Source: Xanthocytophaga flava (GTDB taxonomy: Bacteria > Bacteroidota > Bacteroidia > Cytophagales > 172606-1). From it: DNA of 64,000 nt. Both the position numbers and the translations under genes were made by a program. Shown here one piece after another: positions 17,419 through 27,131 of the stretch. A model generated the notes under the pieces. That model did not search any database. It saw nothing but the letters and a program-made list of their open reading frames with translations, and was not told the DNA's origin. Where the stretch lies: positions 310,001 to 374,000 of the forward strand of contig NZ_JASJOR010000003.1 in NCBI RefSeq assembly GCF_030068545.1. Reading direction: 5' to 3'. Position 1 is the first letter of the stretch, and the number at the start of each line of letters is the position of its first letter.

Positions 17419-17811
17419 ATGAAAACTTCATTTGTATTAACCTCGTATCTGATCTACTTACCTGTTGTGGTAATGCTTACCTGGTATGTTGCTCATACCT
17501 TATTTAAAAATAGTAAAGTCTTCATGTTGGACATATTTCATGGAAAAAGTGATATTGCCTATTCAACCAATAAATTGTTTGAGGTAGGATTCTACCTGCT
17601 GAATTTGGGTTTTGCTTTGTTGATAATGGAGACGAGTGCTGCTATAGCCAATAGTCAGGGAATGCTGGAAGAGTTAAGTAGCAAAATAGGAGGGTTTAGT
17701 ATCTATCTGGGTATAATGTTGTTCTTTAACCTGTATCTGTTTTTTAGAGGACGTCGGATTTCGAAACAAAAAATGGCACAAAGTTTTGTACCACCTGCTG
17801 ATTTGAGATAA
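17419..17811 (+). CDS. Small membrane protein, paralogue 2
   Basis: A 130-residue protein related along its length to the preceding one, with three membrane helices and a short cytoplasmic tail ending in PPADLR. The conserved sequence GFYLLNLGF and the preceding SxNKLFEVG segment match the neighbour. Gene duplication followed by divergence is the simplest explanation, and a heteromeric membrane complex is possible. Function is unknown. Confidence 0.75.
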   Translation: MKTSFVLTSYLIYLPVVVMLTWYVAHTLFKNSKVFMLDIFHGKSDIAYSTNKLFEVGFYLLNLGFALLIMETSAAIANSQGMLEELSSKIGGFSIYLGIMLFFNLYLFFRGRRISKQKMAQSFVPPADLR

Positions 17812-17832
17812 AAAGAAACATAATATTAAAAG

Positions 17833-17866
17833 AAACGCCAGTCGGAATATATTCTGACTGGCGTTT
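17833..17866. terminator. Shared terminator between convergent genes
   Basis: A 16-bp stem with one G-T pair (arms 17833-17848 and 17851-17866) lies between the membrane-protein pair and the serine acetyltransferase gene. T-runs flank both sides. Confidence 0.85.
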
Positions 17867-17887
17867 TGTTATGAGAATCAGTAATTA

Positions 17888-18730
17888 TCAGATATAGTAT
17901 TCAAGATATTCGTCTGCTTTTTCGTAGGCTGTTCCGCTGACCTTGATCTGATTCTTATTATAAACTTTTGAATAAGGTTTGATACTTTCTGTAAGCCAGA
18001 CATTTCCGCCTATGATACTATCATGACCTACAACAACATGCCCACCCAGAATCGTTGCTCCCGCATAAATTACCACATTATCCTCAATCGTTGGATGGCG
18101 TTTTACACCTGCCAGGGTTTTTTCTACACTTAAAGCCCCCAATGTTACACCCTGATATATTTTAACACGATTTCCTATAACTGTAGTTTGACCAATCACA
18201 ATACCTGTACCATGATCTATGCAGAAATGCTCTCCAATAGTTGCTCCTGGATGTATGTCAATGCCCGTTTTTTGATGGGCATATTCTGTTAATAGACGCG
18301 GAATCAAAGGAACTCCTAACTGGCATAGCCGATGGGCCATACGATAAATAGCTATGGCATAGAAGCCAGGATAAGCCAGTATAACTTCATTAGGACTTGT
18401 TGCTGCGGGGTCTCCATCTGCCATAGCACGTGCGTCGTTCAAGAGCAAATCATAAATGCGTGGAAGACTTTCTGCAAACTGATTAGCAATGGTAGCAGCA
18501 GGAGCAGGGAGATTAGGCTCAATATCAATTAAAAGCTTCTCTCCATTATTTTGTAATTCATAGAGTTCTGCTTCTACACTTTCAGGTGTTTTGAATGTTT
18601 GATCTGCAAATTGTGGAAATAACATTTGCAAAACTGAGTCTATAAAACGATATACTTCAATCTTTTGTGGAAGTTTGTCATAACTTGTGTGTGACTGAAA
18701 TAACGTTTGTGCAAAACGGTGGTAATTCAT
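17888..18730 (-). CDS. cysE: Serine O-acetyltransferase, EpsC-type
   Basis: A 280-residue protein with an N-terminal helical region and a C-terminal left-handed beta-helix of hexapeptide repeats. The SAT signature region DPAA...YPGFYAIAIYRMAH, followed by GIDIHPGATIG and CIDHGTGIVIG, contains the Asp and His residues that activate serine. The length and N-terminus fit the long EpsC-type enzymes. It acetylates L-serine with acetyl-CoA in the first step of cysteine synthesis. It lies 65 bp downstream of the isochorismate synthase gene on the same strand with no terminator between, so they may be cotranscribed although the pathways differ. Confidence 0.92.
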   Translation of the reverse strand: MNYHRFAQTLFQSHTSYDKLPQKIEVYRFIDSVLQMLFPQFADQTFKTPESVEAELYELQNNGEKLLIDIEPNLPAPAATIANQFAESLPRIYDLLLNDARAMADGDPAATSPNEVILAYPGFYAIAIYRMAHRLCQLGVPLIPRLLTEYAHQKTGIDIHPGATIGEHFCIDHGTGIVIGQTTVIGNRVKIYQGVTLGALSVEKTLAGVKRHPTIEDNVVIYAGATILGGHVVVGHDSIIGGNVWLTESIKPYSKVYNKNQIKVSGTAYEKADEYLEYYI

Positions 18731-18795
18731 AATCGTGGCAAGATAGATGAAATAAGCAGATAATGTAAAAGTAGTATAAAACCCAATGGTAATGG

Positions 18796-20028
18796 CTATA
18801 CGCCTACAATTTTCCGCATAGTTTGTGTTTTTAATTCTGTTTCACGCCATTCCCGTTCCGGAATAGACCCTGTGGTAATACCTGCTCCTGCATAAAAAAT
18901 CACCCGATTGCTTAGCCATTGGGTACATCGCAAATTTACAAAAAGATGAGACTCTCCATCTATATTTACAGGGCCTAGAAATCCACTATAAAATTCCCGG
19001 TTATGAGGTTCGTGGTTACTAATGAAGTCCATGGCTGGTTCTTTGGGAGTGCCACAGACAGCAGAAGTAGGATGCAATAACCGAAGCATAACTGTACCCA
19101 ACTGGGGAAATTGAGTAGCTTGCATATCTACAGTCAAATCAGTTCGTAAATGCAAGAGATTACCTGCTACTACAGTTTTTGGACCTTCTTCTTCAAACTC
19201 CCTCAGACGAATTTTTTTGAAACAGTTGATAATGTAACGACTCACCAATGCTTGTTCTTCTATCTCTTTCTGCTTCCACATTACTTCAGACAATGGTACA
19301 CCTGGCTCATAAGGTTGTGTTCCTGCCAAAGCTATTGTACGAAATATCTTTTGTTTATTTGTACTGATAATCACCTCAGGAGAAGCACCCATCCATGTGC
19401 CATGTTCAGGGATACTGATTAATGAGACAAAGGCCAGGGGATAAGATTGAGTTAGCTTAAAGTAAGTTTGAATGATATTGGTATCTTCCTTGATTGGAAC
19501 TGTAATAGTGCGGGAAAGTACAACTTTCTGAAATTTCCCTTCTTCCATCTCCCGAATAGCCTTGGATACCATATCTTCAAATATGGCTTGATCTGCATCC
19601 TGAGTTTGATAAGAAGTTCTGGAAGATATAACGGATGAGTAATTTCTGGTTTGTAAAATATTCTCTACAGTCTGATAGAAATTTTCTTTTCGAATCTGTA
19701 AGATAGGATCGTTAAGAGGAAGATTCTTATCCGAGAATATATATGTTTCTGTTGATGGATCTTGCTCTAGCGTAAAATGGATGTCTGCATGAATAAATAA
19801 AGACTGATCTGCTTCAGGGTTAATGAAGGGACTGACTGCAAATCCGGAATGCAGTTCTTCAAGATCAATGACCGTTTTTTGAGGTTGTCCTGAAAGATCT
19901 ATTATTCCCTGAATTTCCTGAGTTTCTGGTAATCGCCATAATGCGATAGGTAAACCCATTTGGTGTGTAGCAATCCAGAGTGCTTGTATATATTCTAAAG
20001 TATTTGTTAATGTAATAGAAGAAACCAT
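18796..20028 (-). CDS. menF: Isochorismate synthase
   Basis: A protein of about 410 residues with a chorismate-binding domain: MGASPEVI, ALAGTQ, KEIEEQALVSRYI, LHPTSAVCGTP, NHEPHNREFYSGF and the end motif GAGITTGS-PEREW. This set is typical of the MenF/EntC/DhbC group, which converts chorismate to isochorismate. No siderophore genes lie nearby, so menaquinone synthesis is the likeliest role. The frame continues to a TTG at 20070, but the ATG at 20028 gives a natural start. Other men genes are not in the window. Confidence 0.88.
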   Translation of the reverse strand: MVSSITLTNTLEYIQALWIATHQMGLPIALWRLPETQEIQGIIDLSGQPQKTVIDLEELHSGFAVSPFINPEADQSLFIHADIHFTLEQDPSTETYIFSDKNLPLNDPILQIRKENFYQTVENILQTRNYSSVISSRTSYQTQDADQAIFEDMVSKAIREMEEGKFQKVVLSRTITVPIKEDTNIIQTYFKLTQSYPLAFVSLISIPEHGTWMGASPEVIISTNKQKIFRTIALAGTQPYEPGVPLSEVMWKQKEIEEQALVSRYIINCFKKIRLREFEEEGPKTVVAGNLLHLRTDLTVDMQATQFPQLGTVMLRLLHPTSAVCGTPKEPAMDFISNHEPHNREFYSGFLGPVNIDGESHLFVNLRCTQWLSNRVIFYAGAGITTGSIPEREWRETELKTQTMRKIVGV

Positions 20029-20287
20029 GGAAATGTACAAAGTTCGATACTCAGAAAGGTAATAGACCAAAATAGTATCCTGATAAGATTCTCATGCTCA
20101 CCTTAGGATATACAAAGAACTGAAAAAAAAAACTTTCAGTTTCCATTTTTTTCAAAAAATAAGAAAACCAATCAGAGTAAGTGACAGGCTGGATAAATGA
20201 CTGGGCATATTTGAGAGAATTAGGACTGATATTCACATCTTTGTATAAATTAATTCTTATTTTTACTCTATTAACAAACATTTACTT

Positions 20288-20800
20288 ATGAAGAGATACT
20301 ATCTTGCTTTATTCTTTTTTTTGGCTTATATAGGTAATGGCATCAATCTCTATGCACAACAAGTAACAGGAAAGGAGACTATTATATTTCTTGTCCGTCA
20401 TGCAGAGAAAGATCTTACAGAAAGTTCAAATGATCCCTCACTCTCTTTGGAAGGAAAGAAACATGCGGAGCAATTGGCTGCAATTCTGAAAGATGCAGGA
20501 ATTGAAGCTATTTATTCCACAGCGACTAAGAGGACTGAACAGACAGCACTGCCTTTGTTGCAGAAGCTGGGATTATCTATTATGCACTATGATGCTAAAG
20601 AATCTGATCTGCCTATAAATTTAGCTAAGAAGGGAAAAAATAAACGTATTTTGGTAGTAAGTCACTCAAATGTGGTTCCTAAGTTGTTGAATGAATGGAC
20701 AAAGTCAAATAAATATACAGAATCAGATGAGTATGGTGATTTATATATTGTGAAAATTAGTGATAGTCAACCTGCTAATGTGATTAAATTACACTTCTAA
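20288..20800 (+). CDS. Secreted histidine phosphatase family protein
   Basis: A 170-residue protein with a signal peptide (cleavage after LYAQ, residue 24) and the phosphoglycerate-mutase-like fold: LVRHAEK with R37-H38, a third Arg at 82 (TKRTEQT), and the second histidine H126 in VVSHSN. Short secreted members of this family hydrolyse small phosphate esters, but the substrate cannot be inferred. A weak promoter (TTG at 20211, CATCTTTG at 20236, spacing 22) precedes it. It diverges from the isochorismate synthase gene. Confidence 0.88.
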   Translation: MKRYYLALFFFLAYIGNGINLYAQQVTGKETIIFLVRHAEKDLTESSNDPSLSLEGKKHAEQLAAILKDAGIEAIYSTATKRTEQTALPLLQKLGLSIMHYDAKESDLPINLAKKGKNKRILVVSHSNVVPKLLNEWTKSNKYTESDEYGDLYIVKISDSQPANVIKLHF

Positions 20801-20805
20801 TAAAA

Positions 20806-20832
20806 ACTGCCTATGTCTAATACATAGGCAGT
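20806..20832. terminator. Shared terminator between convergent genes
   Basis: A perfect 11-bp stem (ACTGCCTATGT and its complement) with a 5-nt loop lies immediately after the phosphatase stop codon and downstream of the reverse-strand GspG-like gene. An A-run at the left gives a T-tract on the reverse strand. Confidence 0.8.
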
Positions 20833-20875
20833 AGAAATATAATTGTCTGAACTGTTTGTATTGTAAGCAGAGTGA

Positions 20876-21469
20876 TTAACGATCCTGATAGAGCAGATCA
20901 TCCTCTGTATCTGGTTTTCCATCTACTCCGGATGATCGTAACATAAATGATTGTCCATTATTGATAGTCTTGTATTGATATACGTTTTCCCAGCTATCTT
21001 TATCCCAATCTCTTCGTAATGGATCGTTCCCTATTACTTCTCTAAGAGTTGTCGGATAGTTCTTTGTACTCTCTTTATAGAACTGTAAGGCAGAGACTAT
21101 CTGATCACATTCCTGTCGTGTAGCTCTTTTGTGGAAATAATTTTGTCCAAAAATAAATACACAGGAAATGATAAGTGCAAGAATGAGTAGGGTAGTTAAA
21201 GTTGATTTTACTATTGATCTAAGGATGGATGTGTAATTTATAGATGAGAGATCTACATTCCATTTTGGAACAGAAACAAATGGTAGGGTAAATGTACCTT
21301 GGTTCATAGTGCGTACAATAAGGTATCCTATTACCATTAGGAATACACACATAAGTCCAGGTAGAAAGCCAGATAGCAATGAAACTACCGCAAATACAAA
21401 TCCTGTACAGAACAAAGTTATTCCGGCAGAATAAAGCAATGTATATAAGGTAGGATGGGAAGATTTCAT
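20876..21469 (-). CDS. Multi-TM protein with a GspG-like C-terminal domain
   Basis: The 197-residue protein has two closely spaced hydrophobic helices (about 9-31 and 34-53), a third at 89-109, and a soluble C-terminal domain from about 117. That domain resembles the C-terminal region of type II secretion major pseudopilins: an amphipathic helix with YPTTLRE, RRDWDKDSW-like WxDPWG substitute, and the terminal SSGVDGKPDTEDD, which recalls the GspG calcium site. No prepilin peptidase site is visible and the N-terminus is a multi-helix membrane part instead. The gene starts 10 bp after the penicillin acylase stop codon, so it is in the same operon. Function is unknown; GspG similarity is my reading of motifs only. 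Confidence 0.6.
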   Translation of the reverse strand: MKSSHPTLYTLLYSAGITLFCTGFVFAVVSLLSGFLPGLMCVFLMVIGYLIVRTMNQGTFTLPFVSVPKWNVDLSSINYTSILRSIVKSTLTTLLILALIISCVFIFGQNYFHKRATRQECDQIVSALQFYKESTKNYPTTLREVIGNDPLRRDWDKDSWENVYQYKTINNGQSFMLRSSGVDGKPDTEDDLLYQDR

Positions 21470-21479
21470 AGTAATATAC

Positions 21480-23957
21480 TTAATGGGTTAATGTCCAGGT
21501 AGCTTTGATACGTTCATTTTTTTCAGTCTGTTTGTGTAAAAATACAACATCCAGCAATTCGCCCTTAGACCATTTATCTATCATGTTATCATAATAGTAG
21601 CTGCCAGGGTTACCAGATTGTCCACCTGGATAGAGTGCATACGCTTTAAGATTTGGTCCTAATGCCACTACCATACGCCATGACGGACCGTTGCGTTCAG
21701 AGGTTGCATTTACAATTCCTCTGCCTCCTCCAATCCATATATCCTTTCGTGAGAAAGGAAGAATTGAACGGGACAAATGTAGAATGGTTGTGCTTTTGTA
21801 TTTTGCCCAAGCCCAGGATTCTGGATTTAGTTCTCCTTTTTTAGTTGTGAGTGTATCAATGGTAGCTCTGAATGATTGAGTTGCTATATCTGCCAGTGTT
21901 TCTTTTTGTTCTGTTTCTTTATTGTCAATCCAAGGAGAGGTAGGTTCTGTTGTTACAAGTTTTACCGTTCTATCCTGGTTGGGCATTCGCATAGGTTTGT
22001 CGTCTGTACTACGAAACTCATCCCATAATTTTAGTGAGAAATATTGCCACCAAACATAAAAGATTGTTGGTCCAATCTCTGCAGGGTTATTTTGTTTATT
22101 CCATCCCGCAACTGTTTGATATGCTTTTAACTGTTCTTTATTAAGTTGATTCTGTGAGACATAAGATAATAACTGTGGCAATACATCCCGTGCATGAATA
22201 TTATAATTATCATTTTGCAACATACGAAGGCTATCGGGTGTAATCTGCTGCATGCTGGTTAATCGTTGATTGATGCGTTCACCACGAGAGTAGTTGGAAA
22301 ATTCCCACCCCAGATAATAAGGATACGTTGTATCTGCCGAGAATTGATTGGCAGAACTGACAAACCCACGAGAAGGATTAAGCACATGTGGATTCTGAGC
22401 ATGTGGAATCCATCCTTGCCAGTCATAGGCAGAATTAGATCCATCCAGAATAAATTTACCCTGCTCTTTCCATTTTATAGGAAACTTGCCATTGGGCCAC
22501 AGTGCAATATCATTGTCAGCAGAAGCGAAAACAAAGTTTTGAGCTGGACTAATATAGTAAGATAGTGCTTTTACATAATCTGAGTAATTTTTGGCTCGAT
22601 TAAGGTAATAGAATGTCACTAGTTCGTTGGAGGGTTCGTGTGCAATCCATCGCATGGCGCAACCAATTGGGGTTCTGCCATTCAATGATTGCATTCCCTC
22701 ATTGTATACTATAGGACCATGATGGGTATATAAAACAGTATCTATAACATCCGGTTTTCCACGAACTTTAATGACCTCAATAGCCTGCTTTACTGGTTTG
22801 TAAATGCCATCGTATAAGTATTCTTTGTGTGTTTGATCTTTGAATGTAATCTTATACCAATCCATTACATCTGATCCTACATTGGTTACGCCCCAGGCCA
22901 CTTTTTCATTAAATCCACTGATAACATTAGGTGCTCCAGGTAATGAGGCCCCACATACATTTACATCTGGACCGACAAGCTGAATCTGGTACCATATAGA
23001 TGGTAACGATAATTCCAGATGAGGGTCATTGGATAAAATAGGATAACCAGTTGCTGATTTCTGACCGTTTATAGCCCAATTGTTACTGCCAACTTCTTTC
23101 TCTGCCTGAGGATCATTGTAAACAAGAGATGGATTTGCTCGAGAGAATTTGGATAAACTAGTTATAGCATTTGATATAGGTTTGATAAAATCTTTGGGTT
23201 GTGGTGGTGTAGGGAGTGGTTCAAAATCCCATTTGGTGCCGACAGGGATGACTGGATTTTCGTGAAATGGATAGTCAGGAAACAAATCTTTGACAACATC
23301 ATAGCCATATTGAGCCAGTACATTTGTCATCTGACCATCATCATCACCCGTTGCCAGCGTGGTTGCCATTTGTTTTAATAGCAAGGCAGACTTTAAAGGC
23401 TCCCAGGGTTCTGGTGAATAATCAAGAATTTTGTATTCAACCGGATAATCTTTTGGAGATAAGCTTGAAATATAGGCATTGACGCCTGCTGAATAGGCTT
23501 CCAGAATTTGTCTACTGACAGAGTCTGACATCATTTGTGTCAGTGTAGCTTTAGCGGCAACAACCATTCCCCTTCTACGAGTATTCCGATCTAATTCCAG
23601 TGTACGGTCTCCTATGATCTCTGACAATCTTCCTGCTGCCGCGTGAGTTTGCAACTCCATCTGCCATAACCGATCATAGGCTGTAACATATCCCTGCGCA
23701 TAAAACAGATCATAGGTATTATTGGCAAAGATGTGTGGTACATGATTGTCATCAAACCGGATTGTTACTTTATCCTGTAATCCTGTAAGCGAAAGACTCT
23801 TCTCGGATTCTGTTTTAGTTGGATCTGCATTAGCCCAGAATCCATGAAAAGGATTCAATAGCTTTCCTAAAGGAGGGAGAATGCCCAACTTGGTATTAAA
23901 GAAAAAGATAAGTCCAATTGTTAAAACCGAAGAGAGAATGGCTTTAATCCATTTCAT
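21480..23957 (-). CDS. Penicillin acylase family (Ntn hydrolase) protein
   Basis: An 825-residue precursor with an N-terminal membrane anchor or signal (residues 5-22). The alpha-chain region has FARNxYDLFYAQGYVxAxDRLWQ-like sequence (here IFANN..DLFYAQGY), and the new N-terminus of the beta chain is GSNNWA with the nucleophile Ser291. Downstream NDPHL and PGAPNVISGFNEKVAWGVTN complete the signature. Such enzymes self-cleave to release a linker and hydrolyse amide bonds of acylated amines such as beta-lactams or acyl-homoserine lactones. The substrate cannot be chosen from sequence. It is cotranscribed with the GspG-like protein 10 bp downstream. Confidence 0.93.
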   Translation of the reverse strand: MKWIKAILSSVLTIGLIFFFNTKLGILPPLGKLLNPFHGFWANADPTKTESEKSLSLTGLQDKVTIRFDDNHVPHIFANNTYDLFYAQGYVTAYDRLWQMELQTHAAAGRLSEIIGDRTLELDRNTRRRGMVVAAKATLTQMMSDSVSRQILEAYSAGVNAYISSLSPKDYPVEYKILDYSPEPWEPLKSALLLKQMATTLATGDDDGQMTNVLAQYGYDVVKDLFPDYPFHENPVIPVGTKWDFEPLPTPPQPKDFIKPISNAITSLSKFSRANPSLVYNDPQAEKEVGSNNWAINGQKSATGYPILSNDPHLELSLPSIWYQIQLVGPDVNVCGASLPGAPNVISGFNEKVAWGVTNVGSDVMDWYKITFKDQTHKEYLYDGIYKPVKQAIEVIKVRGKPDVIDTVLYTHHGPIVYNEGMQSLNGRTPIGCAMRWIAHEPSNELVTFYYLNRAKNYSDYVKALSYYISPAQNFVFASADNDIALWPNGKFPIKWKEQGKFILDGSNSAYDWQGWIPHAQNPHVLNPSRGFVSSANQFSADTTYPYYLGWEFSNYSRGERINQRLTSMQQITPDSLRMLQNDNYNIHARDVLPQLLSYVSQNQLNKEQLKAYQTVAGWNKQNNPAEIGPTIFYVWWQYFSLKLWDEFRSTDDKPMRMPNQDRTVKLVTTEPTSPWIDNKETEQKETLADIATQSFRATIDTLTTKKGELNPESWAWAKYKSTTILHLSRSILPFSRKDIWIGGGRGIVNATSERNGPSWRMVVALGPNLKAYALYPGGQSGNPGSYYYDNMIDKWSKGELLDVVFLHKQTEKNERIKATWTLTH

Positions 23958-24156
23958 AGAATCAGGAATAAGAGTTTAGATCAGACAGATACTCTGTTTG
24001 ATTCAGACAAACAATTAAAATATGTGTAAAAGATACTAGTGCAGTTGAAAAGTACCAAATACTTCAGGGAAAATTGATTATATCTTGATTGAGATGCTCT
24101 AGTCTATACCTATAGAAGGAATTTTCCTGGAAAATAATTATGGATATTCTGATAAG

Positions 24157-24192
24157 AAAATCCCTCTGATTTATAGAAATCAGAGGGATTTT
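24157..24192 (-). terminator. Terminator of the LptD gene
   Basis: A perfect 16-bp stem (24157-24172 with 24177-24192) and tetraloop ATAG precede the LptD stop codon on the 3' side, with T-runs on both flanks. Confidence 0.85.
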
Positions 24193-24214
24193 TATGTGAA
24201 ATAGAAAAATTAGT

Positions 24215-27130
24215 TTAACGTCCTTGGTCATACCATGTACGACGGCGGCTGAGTTTAAGATCTTTAAGCATAGAAGCTTTCACTTGAATATCAATAGAAT
24301 AATATTGATAGGAACCAAAAGGAGCCCAGTTGGCTGTCATCTGCCAGCAATGTAAATCTCTGAATATATTGATGGCAGTCGTATTAACAACATAATTTCT
24401 GGTAAAATCATAACCTGATGTAACCCCAATACGCCATTTTTCGGTAAGTTTTACTTCGCCGTTAAAAGTCAGCGTTTGTACAACACTGGATGCTCTAAAT
24501 CCATCTTTGGAATAATTGAAGTTATATGCCACATTGGCATTCCATGGAATATCAAAATCTACATAGAGGTTAGGATTGGCCTTTATCTGTTGTTTGGTTT
24601 GTTCATCCAATGTTGGATCTTTATCAACCTTTTCAGTTGTCTTTTTACTTGCATTCGGATTTAAACTGGTACTAATACTTAAGTTCAAACTAGTAATACG
24701 TCCTAAGCTGCTACCCTGTACCTTTCCCACTCTTCCTGTATTCGAAGTATAACGACTGGAACGCCAGGCAAATTCATCTACACGACGTTGTATATAAACT
24801 GGATTGCCATTAGAATCAAAAACCGGATTGTTATCTGCATCAACTGATTGCAACTGAACCATACGGTATGGATCTAATGTAGAGGTAAAGTTAATATCTA
24901 CTTTTTTGAATAGTTTGGTACGTGCCGAGATGCTAATATTGGATAGTTTTAGCGAGTCAGCTGCCAGGTTGTAGCTACCTGAAAAACCAAAATTGTCCAG
25001 AAGACTTACTTTTTCATACTTCACTTTCGCTGTATCGCTTTTGGCTTTTATTTTAGCCTCAAGAGTATTACTCAAACTAAATGTAATGCTTTTTGAAAGA
25101 CTGGCACTTGGTAAATTACTGGTACTGCTAAAACGAGGTAGCCTTACTTTCGTCATTTCTCCAGAAGAATCCTGTACCATGGCTATCTGATAGAATCCAA
25201 ATTTATCAGGTGACAAATCAGGAGTAAAGCTAAAGCCTATGCTTGGCACCATCCGGTGGCGGATTGCCTCAATTCGTTTGCCATGAACATTAAACATCCC
25301 ATAAATGTTGGTTGTCAGACTGGCACTGGCAGAGTAAGAGCTTGAACGGGCAAATCCTCGCGCTGTATCAATTCTAATACTATCACCCTGATTGAATGAA
25401 AGATCTGAGTTAATTAAACGATTTTGGGCATCATAGAAAGTCAGTTTTTGAGGATACCAGGTTTCTTTGTAGTTAAAACTATAATTCATACTCAGGTATT
25501 TGAGTAGTTTCATTGTCATTGAAACCGGTATAGTATGTGTTACACCTTTATCCGCTCTTTTCCAAAGTAATCCTGCATTTGAAAAATTGAAAGGAAGCGT
25601 ATCTCCGTTAGTCTGATATGCATTCGATATCGGTAGTCCCTGATAGGATGTGGCAAAAGATTGAGGAGAGTTACTAATTCTGTTATACCCATCCAATTGA
25701 TAAGCCATGTTTAAGGTTTGCCAGAAATATTTGCTACTACTTCCTCCTTTACCTTTCAATGGATAAAATCGGTTAAGAGAAATATTAAATTCAGGTAGTG
25801 ATGTATTAACAATACCTGTTACCGTATTCATATCCTGTCTGGCACTTGCACTATAGGTTACTGGCAGGTTTTTGATTGAAAAAGAGTTGGAGTAAGAAAT
25901 ACTGGAAGTAAAGGAAGAAGAAATTCTTCGGTTGATATCATTTTGTACACCTGCACCTGCATAGGCAAATTTGGAGTTGTAATTTGTCGAACCTAAGTTA
26001 ACACTTGCAGAAAAACGTCCTGTACCTTTGCTGACAGGACTGTGTGACCAGCTAATCCAGAATGCATCTGTGCGTGATTTAAATCCTTCATCTCCTGTGC
26101 TTTGTCTGTTAAAGCGTAAGTCAAGTGAACCGCTGTATGCATATTTCTTTGTATAAGTTGAACGGACATTTAAACCCCATCCTCCACGTGAATAAACTTC
26201 ACCCAGGAAGCTCATATCCATAAAATCACTCATTGCCCAATAATAACCACCCTGTCGTAAGAAAAAACCTCTATTAGTAGGTTCCTCTCCATACGTTGGT
26301 ACAATAACACCTGATTTACGTTTTTCAGAGGAATAGGGAAAGAAACCAAAGGGAAGTCCTAAAGGTAAAGGAATACCACTTAGATAAAAATTGAACGGTC
26401 CGGATACAACTTGTTTATTTCCAACAACTTTAATTTTTCGTGCTGCAATATGGAAGTGCGGATTTGGTAAATTACAGGTTGTATAAATAGCCCCCTTTAT
26501 ATAAAGGTTATCATAGGGATCTTTAAATACATCTGTACCTCTGACATATCCTTCTCCTTGCTGAGTTATAACACCACCAATAATTGCTTTTTTAGTTTTA
26601 ATATTATATTGAATTCTTTCTGTCTCATATTTTTGATTACCTTCTGTAAAAATGGGTGCCCCAACCACTTTACCTGTGGAATCTTTTACCCCTTGTGCAT
26701 CTACGATTCCTGTATCCCAGTTTATCTCTATATATTCGGCGTCTAAAGCAATATTACCATAATTGATCTTTGCCTGGCCATACAGCCGGGCTATTTTACC
26801 ATTAACATCCAGTATAATCGAATCCTGAGCACTGTATGTAACAGAAGTCTCAATTTCTCTGCTTTGTTTTCGCAAACTGTCTGTCTGTGCCCCCTGAGCT
26901 GTTGTGTCTCTCAACAAAGAAGGTTTTTTTAATGAATCAAGTGCTGTGCTACGTGGAGAAACACGTACACTGTCACGGCGATTCTGACCATAAGTGGTTA
27001 GTATGGTACCTGTAAGAATACAACCGAATACTAGAAAAAGGCAAGATAAACGCAAAAGATGTTTCAGTTTTATTAAAAAATTTACATTTTTGCACAAATT
27101 TAGGGCATTCGAGACAAAAAATTGAAGCAT
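24215..27130 (-). CDS. lptD: LPS assembly protein LptD (OstA-like N-domain and barrel)
   Basis: A very large (about 970 residues) outer-membrane protein. The N-terminal part is an OstA/LptA-like beta-jellyroll (VNGKIARLYGQAKINY, ALDAEYIEINW, NIKTKKAIIG), followed by the LptD motif region (YTTCNLPNPHFHI, GPFNFYLSGIPLPL, FPYSSEKRKSGVIVPTYGE) and a long barrel rich in YSYS-like strands. With LptE it inserts lipopolysaccharide into the outer leaflet. The start is uncertain: the frame is open to 27256, but the ATG at 27130 is preferred because the forward amidase gene begins at 27132; a TTG farther inside would give an even cleaner signal peptide ending TTYGQ. No Cys pairs as in E. coli LptD are evident. 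Confidence 0.88.
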   Translation of the reverse strand: MLQFFVSNALNLCKNVNFLIKLKHLLRLSCLFLVFGCILTGTILTTYGQNRRDSVRVSPRSTALDSLKKPSLLRDTTAQGAQTDSLRKQSREIETSVTYSAQDSIILDVNGKIARLYGQAKINYGNIALDAEYIEINWDTGIVDAQGVKDSTGKVVGAPIFTEGNQKYETERIQYNIKTKKAIIGGVITQQGEGYVRGTDVFKDPYDNLYIKGAIYTTCNLPNPHFHIAARKIKVVGNKQVVSGPFNFYLSGIPLPLGLPFGFFPYSSEKRKSGVIVPTYGEEPTNRGFFLRQGGYYWAMSDFMDMSFLGEVYSRGGWGLNVRSTYTKKYAYSGSLDLRFNRQSTGDEGFKSRTDAFWISWSHSPVSKGTGRFSASVNLGSTNYNSKFAYAGAGVQNDINRRISSSFTSSISYSNSFSIKNLPVTYSASARQDMNTVTGIVNTSLPEFNISLNRFYPLKGKGGSSSKYFWQTLNMAYQLDGYNRISNSPQSFATSYQGLPISNAYQTNGDTLPFNFSNAGLLWKRADKGVTHTIPVSMTMKLLKYLSMNYSFNYKETWYPQKLTFYDAQNRLINSDLSFNQGDSIRIDTARGFARSSSYSASASLTTNIYGMFNVHGKRIEAIRHRMVPSIGFSFTPDLSPDKFGFYQIAMVQDSSGEMTKVRLPRFSSTSNLPSASLSKSITFSLSNTLEAKIKAKSDTAKVKYEKVSLLDNFGFSGSYNLAADSLKLSNISISARTKLFKKVDINFTSTLDPYRMVQLQSVDADNNPVFDSNGNPVYIQRRVDEFAWRSSRYTSNTGRVGKVQGSSLGRITSLNLSISTSLNPNASKKTTEKVDKDPTLDEQTKQQIKANPNLYVDFDIPWNANVAYNFNYSKDGFRASSVVQTLTFNGEVKLTEKWRIGVTSGYDFTRNYVVNTTAINIFRDLHCWQMTANWAPFGSYQYYSIDIQVKASMLKDLKLSRRRTWYDQGR

Positions 27131-27131
27131 T

